Part shown: positions 1-10,490 of the stretch, one piece after another
Numbering within the stretch: position 1 is the first letter of the stretch
Layout of the letters: each line of letters opens with the position of its first letter
DNA from: Methylosinus sp. LW4
GTDB taxonomy: Bacteria; Pseudomonadota; Alphaproteobacteria; Rhizobiales; Beijerinckiaceae
Length of the DNA: 64,000 nt
NCBI RefSeq assembly: GCF_000379125.1
Contig: NZ_KB900626.1
Span: forward strand, 1,149,748 to 1,213,747
Direction of reading: 5' to 3'
The notes under the pieces: model-generated
Database searches by the model: none
Told to the model about the DNA's origin: nothing
Seen by the model: only the letters and a program-made list of their open reading frames with translations
Program-made: the position numbers and the translations under genes

Positions 1-81
1 GCCCTTGCCCTTCATCGCCTCGAAGGCGCCGGCGAAGGCCGTCTCGGCCTCGCTCTTCTTGTCGATCGCCTGCACGGTCAT
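1..81 (-). CDS. sufD: SufD N-terminus (partial, cut by window edge)
   Basis: Only the first 27 codons are in the window; the translation starts MTVQAIDKKSEAETAF. SufD is the partner of SufB and SufC in the SufBCD scaffold that builds iron-sulfur clusters in the cytoplasm. The identification rests mainly on position: it follows sufC on the same strand with a 10-nt gap that holds a GAGGGTGAG ribosome site. So short a fragment has no diagnostic motif of its own. Confidence 0.75.
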   Translation of the reverse strand, partial: MTVQAIDKKSEAETAFAGAFEAMKGKG

Positions 82-91
82 GATCTCACCC

Positions 92-841
92 TCACGCCGC
101 TTCGCCGACATAATCGCGATAGCCGCTCTTCTCGAGCTCGAGCGCGAGCTCCGGGCCGCCGGTTTTCTGAATCTTGCCCTTGGCCATCACATGCACAGTG
201 TCCGGCTTGATGTAGTCGAGCAGGCGCTGATAATGCGTGATGACGAGGAAGCCGCGGTTCGGCGAGCGCAACGCGTTCACGCCCTCGGAGACGATGCGCA
301 GAGCGTCGATGTCGAGGCCGGAGTCGGTCTCGTCGAGAATGCCGAACTTGGGCTGCAGCAGGCTCATCTGCAGAATGTCCATGCGCTTCTTCTCGCCGCC
401 GGAGAAGCCGACGTTCAGCGCGCGCTTCAGCATGTCCATGTTGATGCCGAGCTTGGTGGACGCCTCGCGGATCAGCTTCATGAAGTCCGGCGTCTGCAGC
501 TCTTCCTCGCCGCGCGAGCGACGCTGCGCGTTCACGGCGGCCTTGAGGAAGGTCATCGTCGCGACGCCCGGAATCTCGACCGGATATTGGAAAGCGAGGA
601 ACACGCCCTTGGCGGCGCGCTCATGCGGCTCGAGGCCCAGAATATTCTCGCCGTCGAGCAGCACCTCGCCCTCGGTGACGTCATAGCCCTCGCGGCCGGA
701 GATGACATAGGAGAGCGTGGATTTGCCGGTGCCGTTCGGCCCCATGATGGCCGCCACCTCGCCGTCCTTCACCGTGAGGTTCAGCCCGTCGAGAATTTTG
801 CGCTCGCCGATGGAGACGTGGAGATTCTTGATTTCGATCAT
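92..841 (-). CDS. sufC: Fe-S cluster assembly ATPase SufC
   Basis: This 249-residue ABC-type ATPase is the energy-supplying subunit of the SufBCD scaffold complex in the cytoplasm. The Walker A motif GPNGTGKST, the signature FSGGEKKR and the Walker B region [12 protein letters not shown] are all visible in order, and the length is normal for the family. It has no membrane segment, as expected for SufC rather than a transporter ATPase. It lies between sufB (140 nt upstream) and sufD (10 nt downstream), so the three are probably one operon. The ATG start follows directly on the family-typical opening [11 protein letters not shown]. Confidence 0.97.
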   Translation of the reverse strand: MIEIKNLHVSIGERKILDGLNLTVKDGEVAAIMGPNGTGKSTLSYVISGREGYDVTEGEVLLDGENILGLEPHERAAKGVFLAFQYPVEIPGVATMTFLKAAVNAQRRSRGEEELQTPDFMKLIREASTKLGINMDMLKRALNVGFSGGEKKRMDILQMSLLQPKFGILDETDSGLDIDALRIVSEGVNALRSPNRGFLVITHYQRLLDYIKPDTVHVMAKGKIQKTGGPELALELEKSGYRDYVGEAA

Positions 842-934
842 GGTCTCGTCCTGTTGGCTGTTCGCTGTCTTGCGAGGGACGTTGCAATTCGGGGGCCGCT
901 CTTTGTGGGCCGTTTCGTCGCTCGCCTGCCTCGT

Positions 935-968
935 AAAGAGGCGCTCAAAAAACGCAGAGCGCCTCTTT
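935..968 (-). other. Stem-loop between sufB and sufC
   Basis: A perfect 11-bp inverted repeat, AAAGAGGCGCT at 935-945 and its complement at 958-968, encloses a 12-nt loop. It starts 14 nt after the sufB stop, in the sufB-sufC gap. No T-run follows on the minus strand, so it is more likely an mRNA processing, stability or attenuation element than a simple terminator. This role is inferred. Confidence 0.55.
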
Positions 969-981
969 GCTCATCGATACG

Positions 982-2451
982 TCAACCGACGCTGCCTTCG
1001 AGGCTGACTGCGATCAGTTTCTGCGCTTCCACTGCGAATTCCATGGGCAGCTTCTGCAGAACGTCGCGCACGAAACCATTGACGATGAGCGCCGTCGCCT
1101 CTTCTTCGGAAAGGCCGCGCTGCATGCAGTAGAACAGCTGGTCATCGGAGATCTTCGACGTCGTCGCCTCATGCTCGAACACGGCGGAAGCGTTCTTCGA
1201 CTCGAGATAGGGCACGGTATGCGCGCCGCATTTGTCGCCGATGAGCAGGCTGTCGCAATTTGTGAAATTGCGCGCGCCTTCCGCCTTGCGATGCGCCGAC
1301 ACCTGACCACGATAGGTGTTCTGCGAATTGCCGGCGGAGATGCCCTTGGAGATGATGCGGCTCTTGGTGTTCTTGCCGAGGTGGATCATCTTCGTGCCGC
1401 TGTCGACCTGCTGATAGCCGTTCGACACTGCGATCGAATAGAACTCGCCTTGCGAATTGTCGCCGCGCAGAATGCAGGACGGATATTTCCACGTCACCGC
1501 AGAGCCCGTCTCCACCTGCGTCCAGGAGATATGCGAGTTCTTGCCGCGGCAATCGCCACGCTTGGTGACGAAATTGTAGATGCCGCCCTTGCCCTCGCTG
1601 TCGCCCGGATACCAGTTCTGCACCGTCGAATATTTGATCTCGGCGTCGTCGAGAGCGACGAGCTCGACCACGGCGGCGTGCAGCTGGTTCTCGTCGCGCT
1701 TGGGCGCCGTGCAGCCTTCGAGATAGCTGACATAGGAGCCGGCGTCGGCGATGATGAGCGTGCGCTCGAACTGTCCCGTGTTCTTCTCATTGATGCGGAA
1801 ATAGGTCGACAGCTCCATCGGGCAGCGCACGCCCGGCGGGATGTAGACGAAGGACCCGTCCGAGAAGACGGCGGAGTTCAGCGTGGCGTAGAAATTATCC
1901 GTCACCGGCACGACTGAGCCGAGATATTTGCGCACCAGCTCGGGATGCTCGCGCACCGCTTCCGAGATCGGGCAGAAGATCACGCCGGCCTTGGACAGCT
2001 CCTCGCGGAAGGTCGTCGCCACCGAGACCGAGTCGAACACCGCGTCCACGGCGACCTTGCGCTGCTCGACGCCGGCGAGCGCCTCCTGCTCGCGCAGCGG
2101 AATGCCGAGCTTCTCATAGGTGCGCAGCAGTTCGGGATCGACCTCGTCCAGCGACTTGGGGCCGGGCGTCGATTTCGGCGCGGAATAGTAATAGAGGTCC
2201 TGATAGTCGATCGCGGGATAGTCGACGCGAGCCCATTTGGGCTCCTCCATCGTCAGCCAGCGCCGATAGGCCTCGAGCCGCCACTCGGTCAGCCATTCTG
2301 GCTCGTTCTTCTTCGCCGAAATGAAGCGGACGATATCCTCGCTGAGGCCCTTCGGGGCCTTTTCGGATTCGATATCGGTGGTGAAGCCGTATTTATATGC
2401 GTCGACGTCGATTTCTTCGACGCGCGCCACCGTCTCCTGGCGAGCCGCCAT
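982..2451 (-). CDS. sufB: Fe-S cluster assembly scaffold protein SufB
   Basis: This 489-residue protein is the core scaffold subunit of the SufBCD complex, on which nascent iron-sulfur clusters are assembled. The sequence has the SufB-typical N-terminal half with YYYSAPKS and the conserved C-terminal right-handed beta-helix with [15 protein letters not shown] and the stretch around [22 protein letters not shown]. Length fits the family (about 490). It is 67 nt downstream of a cysteine desulfurase gene and upstream of sufC, which is the usual order in Hyphomicrobiales. The ATG start at 2451 has no better in-frame alternative. Confidence 0.97.
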   Translation of the reverse strand: MAARQETVARVEEIDVDAYKYGFTTDIESEKAPKGLSEDIVRFISAKKNEPEWLTEWRLEAYRRWLTMEEPKWARVDYPAIDYQDLYYYSAPKSTPGPKSLDEVDPELLRTYEKLGIPLREQEALAGVEQRKVAVDAVFDSVSVATTFREELSKAGVIFCPISEAVREHPELVRKYLGSVVPVTDNFYATLNSAVFSDGSFVYIPPGVRCPMELSTYFRINEKNTGQFERTLIIADAGSYVSYLEGCTAPKRDENQLHAAVVELVALDDAEIKYSTVQNWYPGDSEGKGGIYNFVTKRGDCRGKNSHISWTQVETGSAVTWKYPSCILRGDNSQGEFYSIAVSNGYQQVDSGTKMIHLGKNTKSRIISKGISAGNSQNTYRGQVSAHRKAEGARNFTNCDSLLIGDKCGAHTVPYLESKNASAVFEHEATTSKISDDQLFYCMQRGLSEEEATALIVNGFVRDVLQKLPMEFAVEAQKLIAVSLEGSVG

Positions 2452-2518
2452 GTGTCCTCTCCTCGTCTCGACGGGTTCAAGGCCCGCCGGCCGAAATTAG
2501 AGCCGCCGAAGCCGCCCT

Positions 2519-3679
2519 TCAGGCGGCCGTCCGCCGCGCCCTGATCCTCTTCGCGACCCCTGCAAAAGCGATACCAAACAAATCTACATGCTCCGCGGTC
2601 GAACTCCAACCCAAGCTCGCCCTGAGCGCGGCTTTGTCCTCTAGCCCCATGGCGGCGAGCACATGGGAGGCTTTCACCTTGCCCGAGGAGCAGGCCGAGC
2701 CGGAGGAGAGGGCGACCCCTTCGACGTCCAGCGCCATCAGCAAGGTCTGCGCCTTCTGCCCTGGGGTCAGAAAGGCCGAGGTATTGGCGAGCCTCGGGCC
2801 TTTTGCGCCGAGAAACAGGGCTTCCGGCCAGATTTCCGCGATTTTCGCCTCTAGCCGGTCGCGCAGCGCGCCGAGCCTTTCGGCCTCCACCGCCATGCTG
2901 TCTTTCGCGACTGCGAAAGCCGCGGCGAAGCCGGCGATGGCGGCCACATTCTCGGTGCCGGCGCGGCGTCCGCCCTCCTGGCCGCCGCCGCGCAGAAGCG
3001 CCTCTCTGATATGGAGGCGGTCCTCCGCGAGCGCCAGAGCGCCGGCGCCCATGGGGCCCCCGATCTTATGTGAGGAAAAGAACAATGCATCGGCCCGCAG
3101 GGCCGCGAATGTGGTCTCCAGCCGGCCGACCGCCTGCGTGGCGTCGCAGACGAGAAGCCCGCCGGCCGCATGGACGAGATCGGCCGCCGCGGCGACCGGC
3201 TGAATGGCCCCGGTCTCATTGTTGGCGGCCTGCAGGGCGAGCAGAATTCGTCTGCCTTTGTTGCGCTGCAGCGTATCGGCCAGCGCGTCGAGCGACAGCG
3301 CGCCCTCCGGGTCGAGCCCTATGGTCTCGGCGCGCGCGGCGGGGAAGCGATGGCCGGCCAGAACCGCCGGATGCTCGCCGGCGCCGAGGAGCAGCAGATC
3401 GATCTCCGCCGTAGTTTGGTCTCGTTGTAAGAAAGGCGTCAAAATCAGATTGGCGGCCTCGGTCGAGCCGGACGTGAAGACGACATTGCGCGATTTCGTC
3501 CCAAGTCCCGCGGCGATCTGCCCGCGCGCAGCCTCGATCAGCGCCCGGGCGGCGCGGCCTTCGGCATGGATGGAGGAGGGATTGCCGAGCGTCGCCAGCG
3601 CCGCGAGCATGGCGTCGCGCGCCTGGGGTCGCAGCGGCGTGGTGGCGTTATGGTCGAGATAGGCGCGCAGGGCGGACAT
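2519..3679 (-). CDS. Cysteine desulfurase (NifS/IscS type)
   Basis: This is a 386-residue pyridoxal-phosphate enzyme that removes sulfur from cysteine and passes it as persulfide to the Suf scaffold. The N-terminal YLDHNATTP motif, the cofactor-binding lysine in SSHKIGGPMG (K205) and the persulfide cysteine in SSGSACSSGK (C330) are present at the positions expected for group I (IscS/NifS-like) enzymes. The gene directly precedes sufBCD, so it very probably feeds them. Its start lies 9 nt after the stop of the acyltransferase gene, so the two may be cotranscribed. A separate SufS may exist beyond the window; none is visible here. Confidence 0.93.
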   Translation of the reverse strand: MSALRAYLDHNATTPLRPQARDAMLAALATLGNPSSIHAEGRAARALIEAARGQIAAGLGTKSRNVVFTSGSTEAANLILTPFLQRDQTTAEIDLLLLGAGEHPAVLAGHRFPAARAETIGLDPEGALSLDALADTLQRNKGRRILLALQAANNETGAIQPVAAAADLVHAAGGLLVCDATQAVGRLETTFAALRADALFFSSHKIGGPMGAGALALAEDRLHIREALLRGGGQEGGRRAGTENVAAIAGFAAAFAVAKDSMAVEAERLGALRDRLEAKIAEIWPEALFLGAKGPRLANTSAFLTPGQKAQTLLMALDVEGVALSSGSACSSGKVKASHVLAAMGLEDKAALRASLGWSSTAEHVDLFGIAFAGVAKRIRARRTAA

Positions 3680-3688
3680 GATGTGAAG

Positions 3689-4804
3689 CTAATCGTTCCG
3701 CGCGCGGAATGGGAGAGCCGGCAGGCGTCCCCATAGCAGCTCGCCGCCCGGAAGGCGCCGGGAGAGGGCGACGAGCGTCGCCGTCCCCGCGACGATGACC
3801 GCGGTCGCCGCCGCCGCGTCGAGATAGCCGGCGGCGAATTCGGGCAGCAGCGAGCTCGCGCGAAACGCCACTGTCTGCGCGAGATAGATTTCCAGCGTCA
3901 TTCCGCCGATGGCGATCACGATCCGCGCCGCCGCCGATGGCGCGATCCTGTCGTGCAGGGCGACCGCCCCGCGCAGAAAGGCCAGCGTCGCTGCGACAGA
4001 GACCGGCAGCATCAGCGCCAATTGGCCGGCGACGCCGGGCCGCCAATAGGCGAAGCCATTGTTGTAGATGTAGGTGTCCGGCGTCCAGAACAGCCATCCG
4101 ACTGCAGCCGCCGCCCCGGCCGCTACGGCGACGTGGGGCGGGATAGCGCGGATCGTCACGCCGGCGCGTCCGGCGAGAAAGGCGATAAGATAGAAGGCGG
4201 CCGTGTAGCGAATGGCCGAGGGCGGAAAGTCGGGCAGCGGCGCCAGCAGCAGCGCGGCCGCGATCAGCAGCAGCGCCGCGCGCTCATAGGCTCCGAACCG
4301 CGTCGCGGCGAAGGCTCCGGCGGAGCCGACGACGACAGCCCATAGGAACCAAAAGGAGCCGCGAAAATCCCTCCACACATCCGAGCGGAAATGGGTCTCT
4401 AGGCCGACGTAGGCGCGCGCGAGGTTGGGCCAGGCCAAAATTCCCGCCCAGACCGCCATTGCGAGGAGCAGAGGCAACGTGCGGCGAAAGAGGAGTTGCT
4501 CGAGACGCGTCGCGGCGTCGATCCGTCGCGCGGCGAGATAGCCGGAGACGGCGATGAAGGCCGGCATATGAAAGAGATAGATGGCCCGAAACAGCCCGTC
4601 GTCCCAATAGTCTTCCGTTCCCGCATGGACGATCCATTGGATCGAATGGCCGAAGACGACGAGGAGGATCAAAATCCCTTTGATGAAGTCGAGGCCCGGA
4701 TCGCGGCTTTTGGCCGTCCTCGCCAGCGAAGCCTCGATCTCGAGCGGAGCGGGACAAGGAACGACATCGACCAAGAATTCTCGACCCTTCGCGAAACGCC
4801 GCAT
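3689..4804 (-). CDS. Membrane acyltransferase (acyltransferase family 3)
   Basis: This 371-residue integral membrane protein has about ten hydrophobic segments. The first carries the family hallmark GLDFIKGILILLVVFGHS, including the conserved histidine. Acyltransferase-3 proteins (OafA, fucose 4-O-acetylase type) transfer acetyl or other acyl groups to sugars or lipids on the inner membrane; the acceptor cannot be told from sequence. It lies 9 nt upstream of the cysteine desulfurase on the same strand, but nothing links the two functions. The ATG start at 4804 has a weak ribosome site, so the first 30 residues are less certain. Confidence 0.82.
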   Translation of the reverse strand: MRRFAKGREFLVDVVPCPAPLEIEASLARTAKSRDPGLDFIKGILILLVVFGHSIQWIVHAGTEDYWDDGLFRAIYLFHMPAFIAVSGYLAARRIDAATRLEQLLFRRTLPLLLAMAVWAGILAWPNLARAYVGLETHFRSDVWRDFRGSFWFLWAVVVGSAGAFAATRFGAYERAALLLIAAALLLAPLPDFPPSAIRYTAAFYLIAFLAGRAGVTIRAIPPHVAVAAGAAAAVGWLFWTPDTYIYNNGFAYWRPGVAGQLALMLPVSVAATLAFLRGAVALHDRIAPSAAARIVIAIGGMTLEIYLAQTVAFRASSLLPEFAAGYLDAAAATAVIVAGTATLVALSRRLPGGELLWGRLPALPFRARND

Positions 4805-5047
4805 GCAGCCGAGCTATGGATCGGCGGGGCGAGAATGCGCCGCGACCCTTCAAAACTCTTGCAATGAGCGCCGTCACACATGCTAGAAGGCCCGCTCGGC
4901 CGAAAATGAGCCGCGGGTTCGGCGCGCGCCGGACGCGTGGACGCCCGGCAAGGGGCGCTCCAGCTGGAGCATAACGCATTTTCGGCGCCGGCGAAAACAG
5001 CCCGACGAAAAAAGCGCGTTTTTCGCGCGGGGGAGACGAGGAACTTC

Positions 5048-5722
5048 ATGCCCGAGGTCATTTTCACCGGCCCCGCCGGCCGGCTCGAAGGCCGCTTTCA
5101 TCAATCGGCGCAGCGCGGCGCGCCGATCGCCATCATCCTGCATCCGCATCCGCAATTCGGCGGCACGATGAACAATCAGATCGTCTACAACCTCTATTAC
5201 GCTTTCGCCGAGCGCGGCTTCTCCGTCCTGCGTTTCAATTTCCGCGGCGTCGGCCGCAGCCAGGGCTCTTTCGATCATGGCGCGGGCGAGCTCTCCGACG
5301 CGGCCGCGGCGCTCGATTGGGCGCAGGCCGTCAATCCCGAGGCGCGCGCCTGCTGGATCGCCGGCGTCTCCTTCGGCTCCTGGATCGGTATGCAATTGCT
5401 GATGCGCCGGCCGGAGATCGAGGGCTTCGTCTCGGTCGCGCCGCCGGCCAATCGCTTCGATTTCTCGTTTCTCGCGCCGTGCCCGTCATCGGGCCTCTTC
5501 ATTCACGGCGACATCGATCGCGTCGCGCCGCTGAAGGAAGTGACCGGGCTCATCGAGAAGCTGAAGACTCAGAAGGGCATCGTCATCGAGCATGCGGTGG
5601 TGCAGGGCGCCAACCACTTCTTCGAGAACCGCATCGAGCCGCTGATCGCCCATGTCGACGCCTATCTCGACAAGCGTCTCGGCAATCCGCCCCGCATCGC
5701 CATTCCCGCGCGGGGCGATTGA
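5048..5722 (+). CDS. Alpha/beta hydrolase (YfhR/DUF-type serine hydrolase)
   Basis: This 224-residue cytoplasmic protein has an alpha/beta hydrolase fold. The oxyanion region shows HPHPQFGGTM, the nucleophile elbow is GVSFGSWIG (serine), and acid and histidine candidates lie in HGDIDRVAP and GANHFF. The same arrangement is found in many uncharacterised proteobacterial hydrolases with LHPHP motifs. The ATG at 5048 is preferred over an upstream start because it is preceded by GGGGGAGACGAGGAAC and begins the family-typical MPEVIFTGPAGRLEG. It is monocistronic and ends at a strong terminator. The substrate is unknown. Confidence 0.85.
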   Translation: MPEVIFTGPAGRLEGRFHQSAQRGAPIAIILHPHPQFGGTMNNQIVYNLYYAFAERGFSVLRFNFRGVGRSQGSFDHGAGELSDAAAALDWAQAVNPEARACWIAGVSFGSWIGMQLLMRRPEIEGFVSVAPPANRFDFSFLAPCPSSGLFIHGDIDRVAPLKEVTGLIEKLKTQKGIVIEHAVVQGANHFFENRIEPLIAHVDAYLDKRLGNPPRIAIPARGD

Positions 5723-5747
5723 TCGCGGGAACTATCTGCGACGGCGG

Positions 5748-5776
5748 AGCGCGGCGCTGGGCGCCGCGCTTTTTTT
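5748..5776 (+). terminator. Intrinsic terminator after the alpha/beta hydrolase
   Basis: A perfect 10-bp GC-rich stem (5748-5757 with 5761-5770) around a 3-nt TGG loop is followed by a run of seven T. It sits 26 nt after the hydrolase stop and 5 nt before the stop of the convergent porin gene. Confidence 0.9.
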
Positions 5777-5780
5777 ATGC

Positions 5781-6620
5781 TCAGAATTTGGCGACGATCG
5801 GCGCCGGCTTGAGCCAGTCGAAATGATAGTTCAGCCCGGCGCGGGCGATATGGCCATCGAAGCGCGTCGAGGATTGCGCGCCCGAGATCTGCGAGCCGAG
5901 CGCCGATGTGTAGGCGTAGACGGCGCCGGGCGTCGAGGCGGTTCCGAGATCGTAATAGAGATATTCGACCTTGGCGCTCCATCGCGGCGCGAACAGCCAT
6001 TCGAGGCCGCCGCCGACCGCATAGCCGATGCGAAGATCGGAATAGGAATCGGAGGCGACGATGGTCGGCGCGCCGAGATAGCTCGCGGAGAGATTGGTCT
6101 GGCCATAGGCGAGACCGCCCGTCGCATAGGCGAGCAGAGTCGGCGTGACGAGATAGCCGAGCCGCCCGCGCGCCGTGCCGATATAATCAATCCCGCGCGA
6201 GAGCGTGGTGTAGGCCGAGGCGCCGGTGAGCGCGGCCGTGGAGCTGCTGGTGGCGACGCCCTGAATGTCCGCCTCCACGCCCCAGAGGAATTTATCTGAG
6301 ACCTGGGAATTATAGCCGATCTGGCCGCCGCCGATGAAGCCGGAGACATTGGCGTTGATCGAGGCGGGAAAATTGCCAATGAGCGCATTGGCGCCGAGGC
6401 CCGCCGCGTCTGTGTCCCAATAGCTCTGGGCGACAGTGTCGCTGTTGGACCATGTATAGCCGGCGTTGAGACCGACGTAGAAGCCGGTCCAGAGCGGCGG
6501 CGGAGCGAGCGGCGGAATGAAGGCGGGCGCCGCTTTGGTGGAGGGAAGGTCGGCCGCGATAGCCGGACCGACAGCGCAGGCGAGCGCGAGCGCGCTCGCC
6601 ACGACGATGGATTTCGTCAT
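5781..6620 (-). CDS. Outer membrane beta-barrel protein (Omp31/RopB-like)
   Basis: This 279-residue protein is predicted to be exported and inserted in the outer membrane. It has a signal peptide (MTKSIVVASALALACAVGPAIAA, cleavage after AIA-A), a short proline-rich linker, the opening strand WTGFYVGLNAGYTWS typical of Hyphomicrobiales Omp25/Omp31/RopB proteins, alternating aromatic beta strands, and a C-terminal phenylalanine (APIVAKF) for BAM recognition. The ATG at 6620 is chosen over a longer open frame because it gives a correct signal peptide. It is monocistronic with an AT-rich upstream region. Such proteins are abundant structural surface proteins; a specific role cannot be read here. 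Confidence 0.9.
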   Translation of the reverse strand: MTKSIVVASALALACAVGPAIAADLPSTKAAPAFIPPLAPPPLWTGFYVGLNAGYTWSNSDTVAQSYWDTDAAGLGANALIGNFPASINANVSGFIGGGQIGYNSQVSDKFLWGVEADIQGVATSSSTAALTGASAYTTLSRGIDYIGTARGRLGYLVTPTLLAYATGGLAYGQTNLSASYLGAPTIVASDSYSDLRIGYAVGGGLEWLFAPRWSAKVEYLYYDLGTASTPGAVYAYTSALGSQISGAQSSTRFDGHIARAGLNYHFDWLKPAPIVAKF

Positions 6621-6885
6621 GGGACAGGACCTCGGTTTCGATAGCGCTCCCGCCGTCCCCACGATCCGCTGAGACGGGGCCGGGGCGGGCCGGAAGGCGG
6701 GGGCGGTTCTCGAAAAACACGAGCCGCAAACCGGCGGGAGCGAGCGAAGGCTCTGCTCTATGCGGTCCGATCTCAAGTTAATTTTTGGCAATATAGTAGA
6801 AGAGTCGAAAAATCTACTTGTTAACAAAATTTAATATTATGAAATTTCGGCAATGTGCTCAGAGCCTTCGCTCGCCGCGCGCGCC
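6621..6885 (-). promoter_or_regulatory. AT-rich upstream region of the porin gene
   Basis: This 265-nt gene-free stretch contains an AT-rich patch at about 6770-6845, unusual in this GC-rich window, including the 10-bp palindrome TTGTTAACAA. It lies upstream of the porin and is the likely promoter region. I could not assign -35 and -10 boxes with confidence. Confidence 0.35.
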
Positions 6886-7479
6886 TCAGGCGTTTTTCGC
6901 CAGCGCCGGCAAAATTCGCGTCGTGATCGCGCTCTCGTCTATCGGGCCGAGGATGGCGACGTCGATCTTGGGGCCGGGCGCCACCACGAAGCTCGCCGGA
7001 ACGCCGCGCGCGCCGAGCGCCCGCTGCAGAAAGGCGCGCTGGTCCTGGCCGACGGCGACGAAAGGATTGCCATGCTCGGCGAGAAAGCTGCGGGCGTTTG
7101 CAGGATCGTCCTTCACATCGGCGCCGTAGATGGCGACGCCTTTTTGCGCCAGCGCCATCAAAAGGTGATGCTCGGCGCGGCAGCTGGGGCAGTAGGAGGC
7201 CCAGAGATAGAGGAGCGAGCGCTTGCTCGCGAGATCGGCGGCGCCGAAGCCCGGCATGGGGCGCCCGTCCGCGAAGGTCAGCCCCGGCGTCGGCGGCAGA
7301 TCGAAGGCCTCGATCGACAGTGTGTTGAAGAAGCGGGCCGAGAGGTCCTTGCGCTTCCAGACCTGCTCGGCGACCGCGGCCCCGACGCCGGCGGAGACGG
7401 CCCCGAGCGCTCCGAGAAGAAGATTGCGCCGGCTCGGCCAGGCGGCGGCGTCCTCGTCACGCTGAATCGTCTCGGTCAT
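6886..7479 (-). CDS. Periplasmic thioredoxin-like protein (TlpA/DsbE type)
   Basis: This 197-residue protein has an N-terminal twin-arginine-like sequence SRRNLLLGALGAV followed by a hydrophobic stretch, suggesting export or membrane anchoring. The thioredoxin fold carries the active site WASYCPSC (CxxC) and the cis-proline loop GVPASFVV. It resembles TlpA, ResA or DsbE thiol reductases that keep apocytochrome or copper-site cysteines reduced in the periplasm. No cytochrome-maturation gene is adjacent, so the partner is unknown. It is separated by 76 nt from anmK upstream on the same strand. Confidence 0.85.
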   Translation of the reverse strand: MTETIQRDEDAAAWPSRRNLLLGALGAVSAGVGAAVAEQVWKRKDLSARFFNTLSIEAFDLPPTPGLTFADGRPMPGFGAADLASKRSLLYLWASYCPSCRAEHHLLMALAQKGVAIYGADVKDDPANARSFLAEHGNPFVAVGQDQRAFLQRALGARGVPASFVVAPGPKIDVAILGPIDESAITTRILPALAKNA

Positions 7480-7555
7480 TTTTCGCTCCTTCTCCCATCG
7501 CGCATTTGAAGATCAAACCCTCAAGGCGGAATGAAAGAGGCGACTAAAGCCGGAG

Positions 7556-8695
7556 CTATCTGTTGCCTCGGCCGATGGCGCGGCGGCTGCGCTGCGCGGC
7601 GGCGATCTCGCCGCCCTTGGTCGGCCCGGGCGCCCCGGTGGTTCCAGGGAAGGTCAGCGGCAGGCCTTTCAGCACACGCACCGCGAGAAAGGCGAAAGCC
7701 TGCGCCTCGATCGCATCGCCCATCCAGCCGACTTCCGCCGCCGTGGCGACCGGGCAGGGCAGGCGGTCGGCGAGCGCGCGCATCAGCGTCGGATTATGCG
7801 CGCCGCCGCCGCAGACGATCGCCCGCCGCGGCGCCGAGGGCGTCTGCGAGAAGGCGAGGGCGAGGGACGCCGCAGTGAAGGCGGTGAGCGTCGCGGCCGC
7901 ATCCCGAAGCGAGAGCTCATCTGTCGCACGAAATGAAAAATCATTTCTGTCTAAAGACTTTGGCGGAGTTTTATGAAAATATGGATGAAGCAGCACGGAT
8001 TGCAGGATCGCCTCGTCGACGCGGCCCTCGGCGGCGGTCGCGCCGTCGCGGTCGACTGGCGAGCCGGTGCGGGCGAGCATCAAATCGTCGATCAGCGCAT
8101 TGCCGGGACCGGTGTCGAAGGCGAGGGGCTCGGCGTCGCCATCGACGAAAGTGACATTGCCGACCCCGCCTATATTGATGACGGCGACCGGCCCATCGAT
8201 CCCGCTCGCTGCAACCAGAGCGCGATGATAGGCCGGCACGAGCGGCGCGCCCTCGCCGCCGGCCGCGACATCGGCGGCGCGAAAATCATAGGCGACATCG
8301 ACGCCGAGCCGCTCGGCGAGCGCCGGCGCGTCGCCGATCTGGACCGTGAGCCGGCTCTGCGGCCGATGCAGAACCGTCTGCCCATGAAACCCCAGAATAT
8401 CGACGCTCGCCGGATCGAGGCTCTCCGCGCGCAAAAAGGCTTCGACCGCCTCCGCATGACGCTCCGTGACGAGGCGCTCCGCCGCGCCGACCGCGCCGGG
8501 GCGGGCGGCGCGGTCCGTGAGGCGGGCCGCCTCGGCGAGGGCGGCGCGAAGCAGCTCACGATCCTGCTCGGAATAGGGAAGGAAGCTAGTCGGGCCGAAG
8601 TCGAGCCGCTTTTCGCCATCCGTGTCCAGCAGCGCGATGTCCACGCCGTCCATGGAGGTGCCCGACATGAGGCCGATGGCGCGAAAGAGAGTCAT
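7556..8695 (-). CDS. anmK: Anhydro-N-acetylmuramic acid kinase
   Basis: This 379-residue cytoplasmic kinase converts 1,6-anhydro-MurNAc, released in cell-wall recycling, to MurNAc-6-phosphate. The N-terminal GLMSGTSMDGVDIA motif is the family signature, with FHGQTVLH, the aspartate-containing FDTGPGNALIDD and the ATP-site VCGGGAHNP also present. The ATG at 8695 is chosen because AGGCAGGAGACAC lies just upstream and the residues before it are not conserved-looking. It is divergent from nhaA. No other recycling gene is adjacent. Confidence 0.95.
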   Translation of the reverse strand: MTLFRAIGLMSGTSMDGVDIALLDTDGEKRLDFGPTSFLPYSEQDRELLRAALAEAARLTDRAARPGAVGAAERLVTERHAEAVEAFLRAESLDPASVDILGFHGQTVLHRPQSRLTVQIGDAPALAERLGVDVAYDFRAADVAAGGEGAPLVPAYHRALVAASGIDGPVAVINIGGVGNVTFVDGDAEPLAFDTGPGNALIDDLMLARTGSPVDRDGATAAEGRVDEAILQSVLLHPYFHKTPPKSLDRNDFSFRATDELSLRDAAATLTAFTAASLALAFSQTPSAPRRAIVCGGGAHNPTLMRALADRLPCPVATAAEVGWMGDAIEAQAFAFLAVRVLKGLPLTFPGTTGAPGPTKGGEIAAAQRSRRAIGRGNR

Positions 8696-8812
8696 TTGTG
8701 TCTCCTGCCTACGCATATTCGGGCGGCTCGCGCGCGGAGCCGGATTTTCTTGCCAGAGCAATACAAATCGCTCAAGTGTGGCGCGTTCTTCTCATCTTGG
8801 GCGGCGCTCGCC

Positions 8813-10015
<1,203 letters not shown>

Positions 10016-10061
10016 AAAAGAGCTAAGCTCGGCCTTTCCTTTTCACGAGGCTCCGCTTCTC

Positions 10062-10400
10062 ATGGCCAATTTCAAGCTCCCGCTGTCGGGCGACGTCGCT
10101 CAGACCATCAACCCCTGGACCGCCGTCTTCAGCCCCTATGGCGGCCAATTCGGCCTCATCAACATCAATCTCGGCCGCTCGAGCGCGCCGCAGGTGGAGG
10201 AGGACGTGCTCGCCGACGTCGGCAGCTATGGCAAGCAGCTCGGCCGCATCGGCGACGCAATGGCCGTTCTGCTCGCGCATTTTCATCCGCAATGCGAGCT
10301 CACGGCACAGGAACGCGAGGCGATCGACGCGCTGAAGGCGATGCTGAAGGAGATCGATGCGATCAAGCGCCGCCATCATCGGCCGGTCACCGCGCCGTGA
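10062..10400 (+). CDS. Conserved-looking hypothetical protein
   Basis: This 112-residue protein is not recognised. It has no signal peptide, membrane segment or known motif. The N-terminal half (TINPWTAVFSPYGGQFGLINI) looks like a beta-rich domain, and the C-terminal third is charged and helical, ending in KRRHHRP. It begins 46 nt after nhaA on the same strand and may share its transcript. Codon use and GC match the neighbours, so it appears to be a resident gene. Confidence 0.7.
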   Translation: MANFKLPLSGDVAQTINPWTAVFSPYGGQFGLININLGRSSAPQVEEDVLADVGSYGKQLGRIGDAMAVLLAHFHPQCELTAQEREAIDALKAMLKEIDAIKRRHHRPVTAP

Positions 10401-10490
10401 TGCGCGTGCGCCGGAAAAAACGCAACCTTGACAAGCGTTCCGAACCGGGTTGAACTCGAAATTATTGAATTCAAGAGAGTAGGATTTCCT

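Noticed and set aside
6805..6830. A CtrA-like site upstream of the porin
   Set aside because: The two TTAA are separated by six rather than seven bases, so it does not match the consensus.
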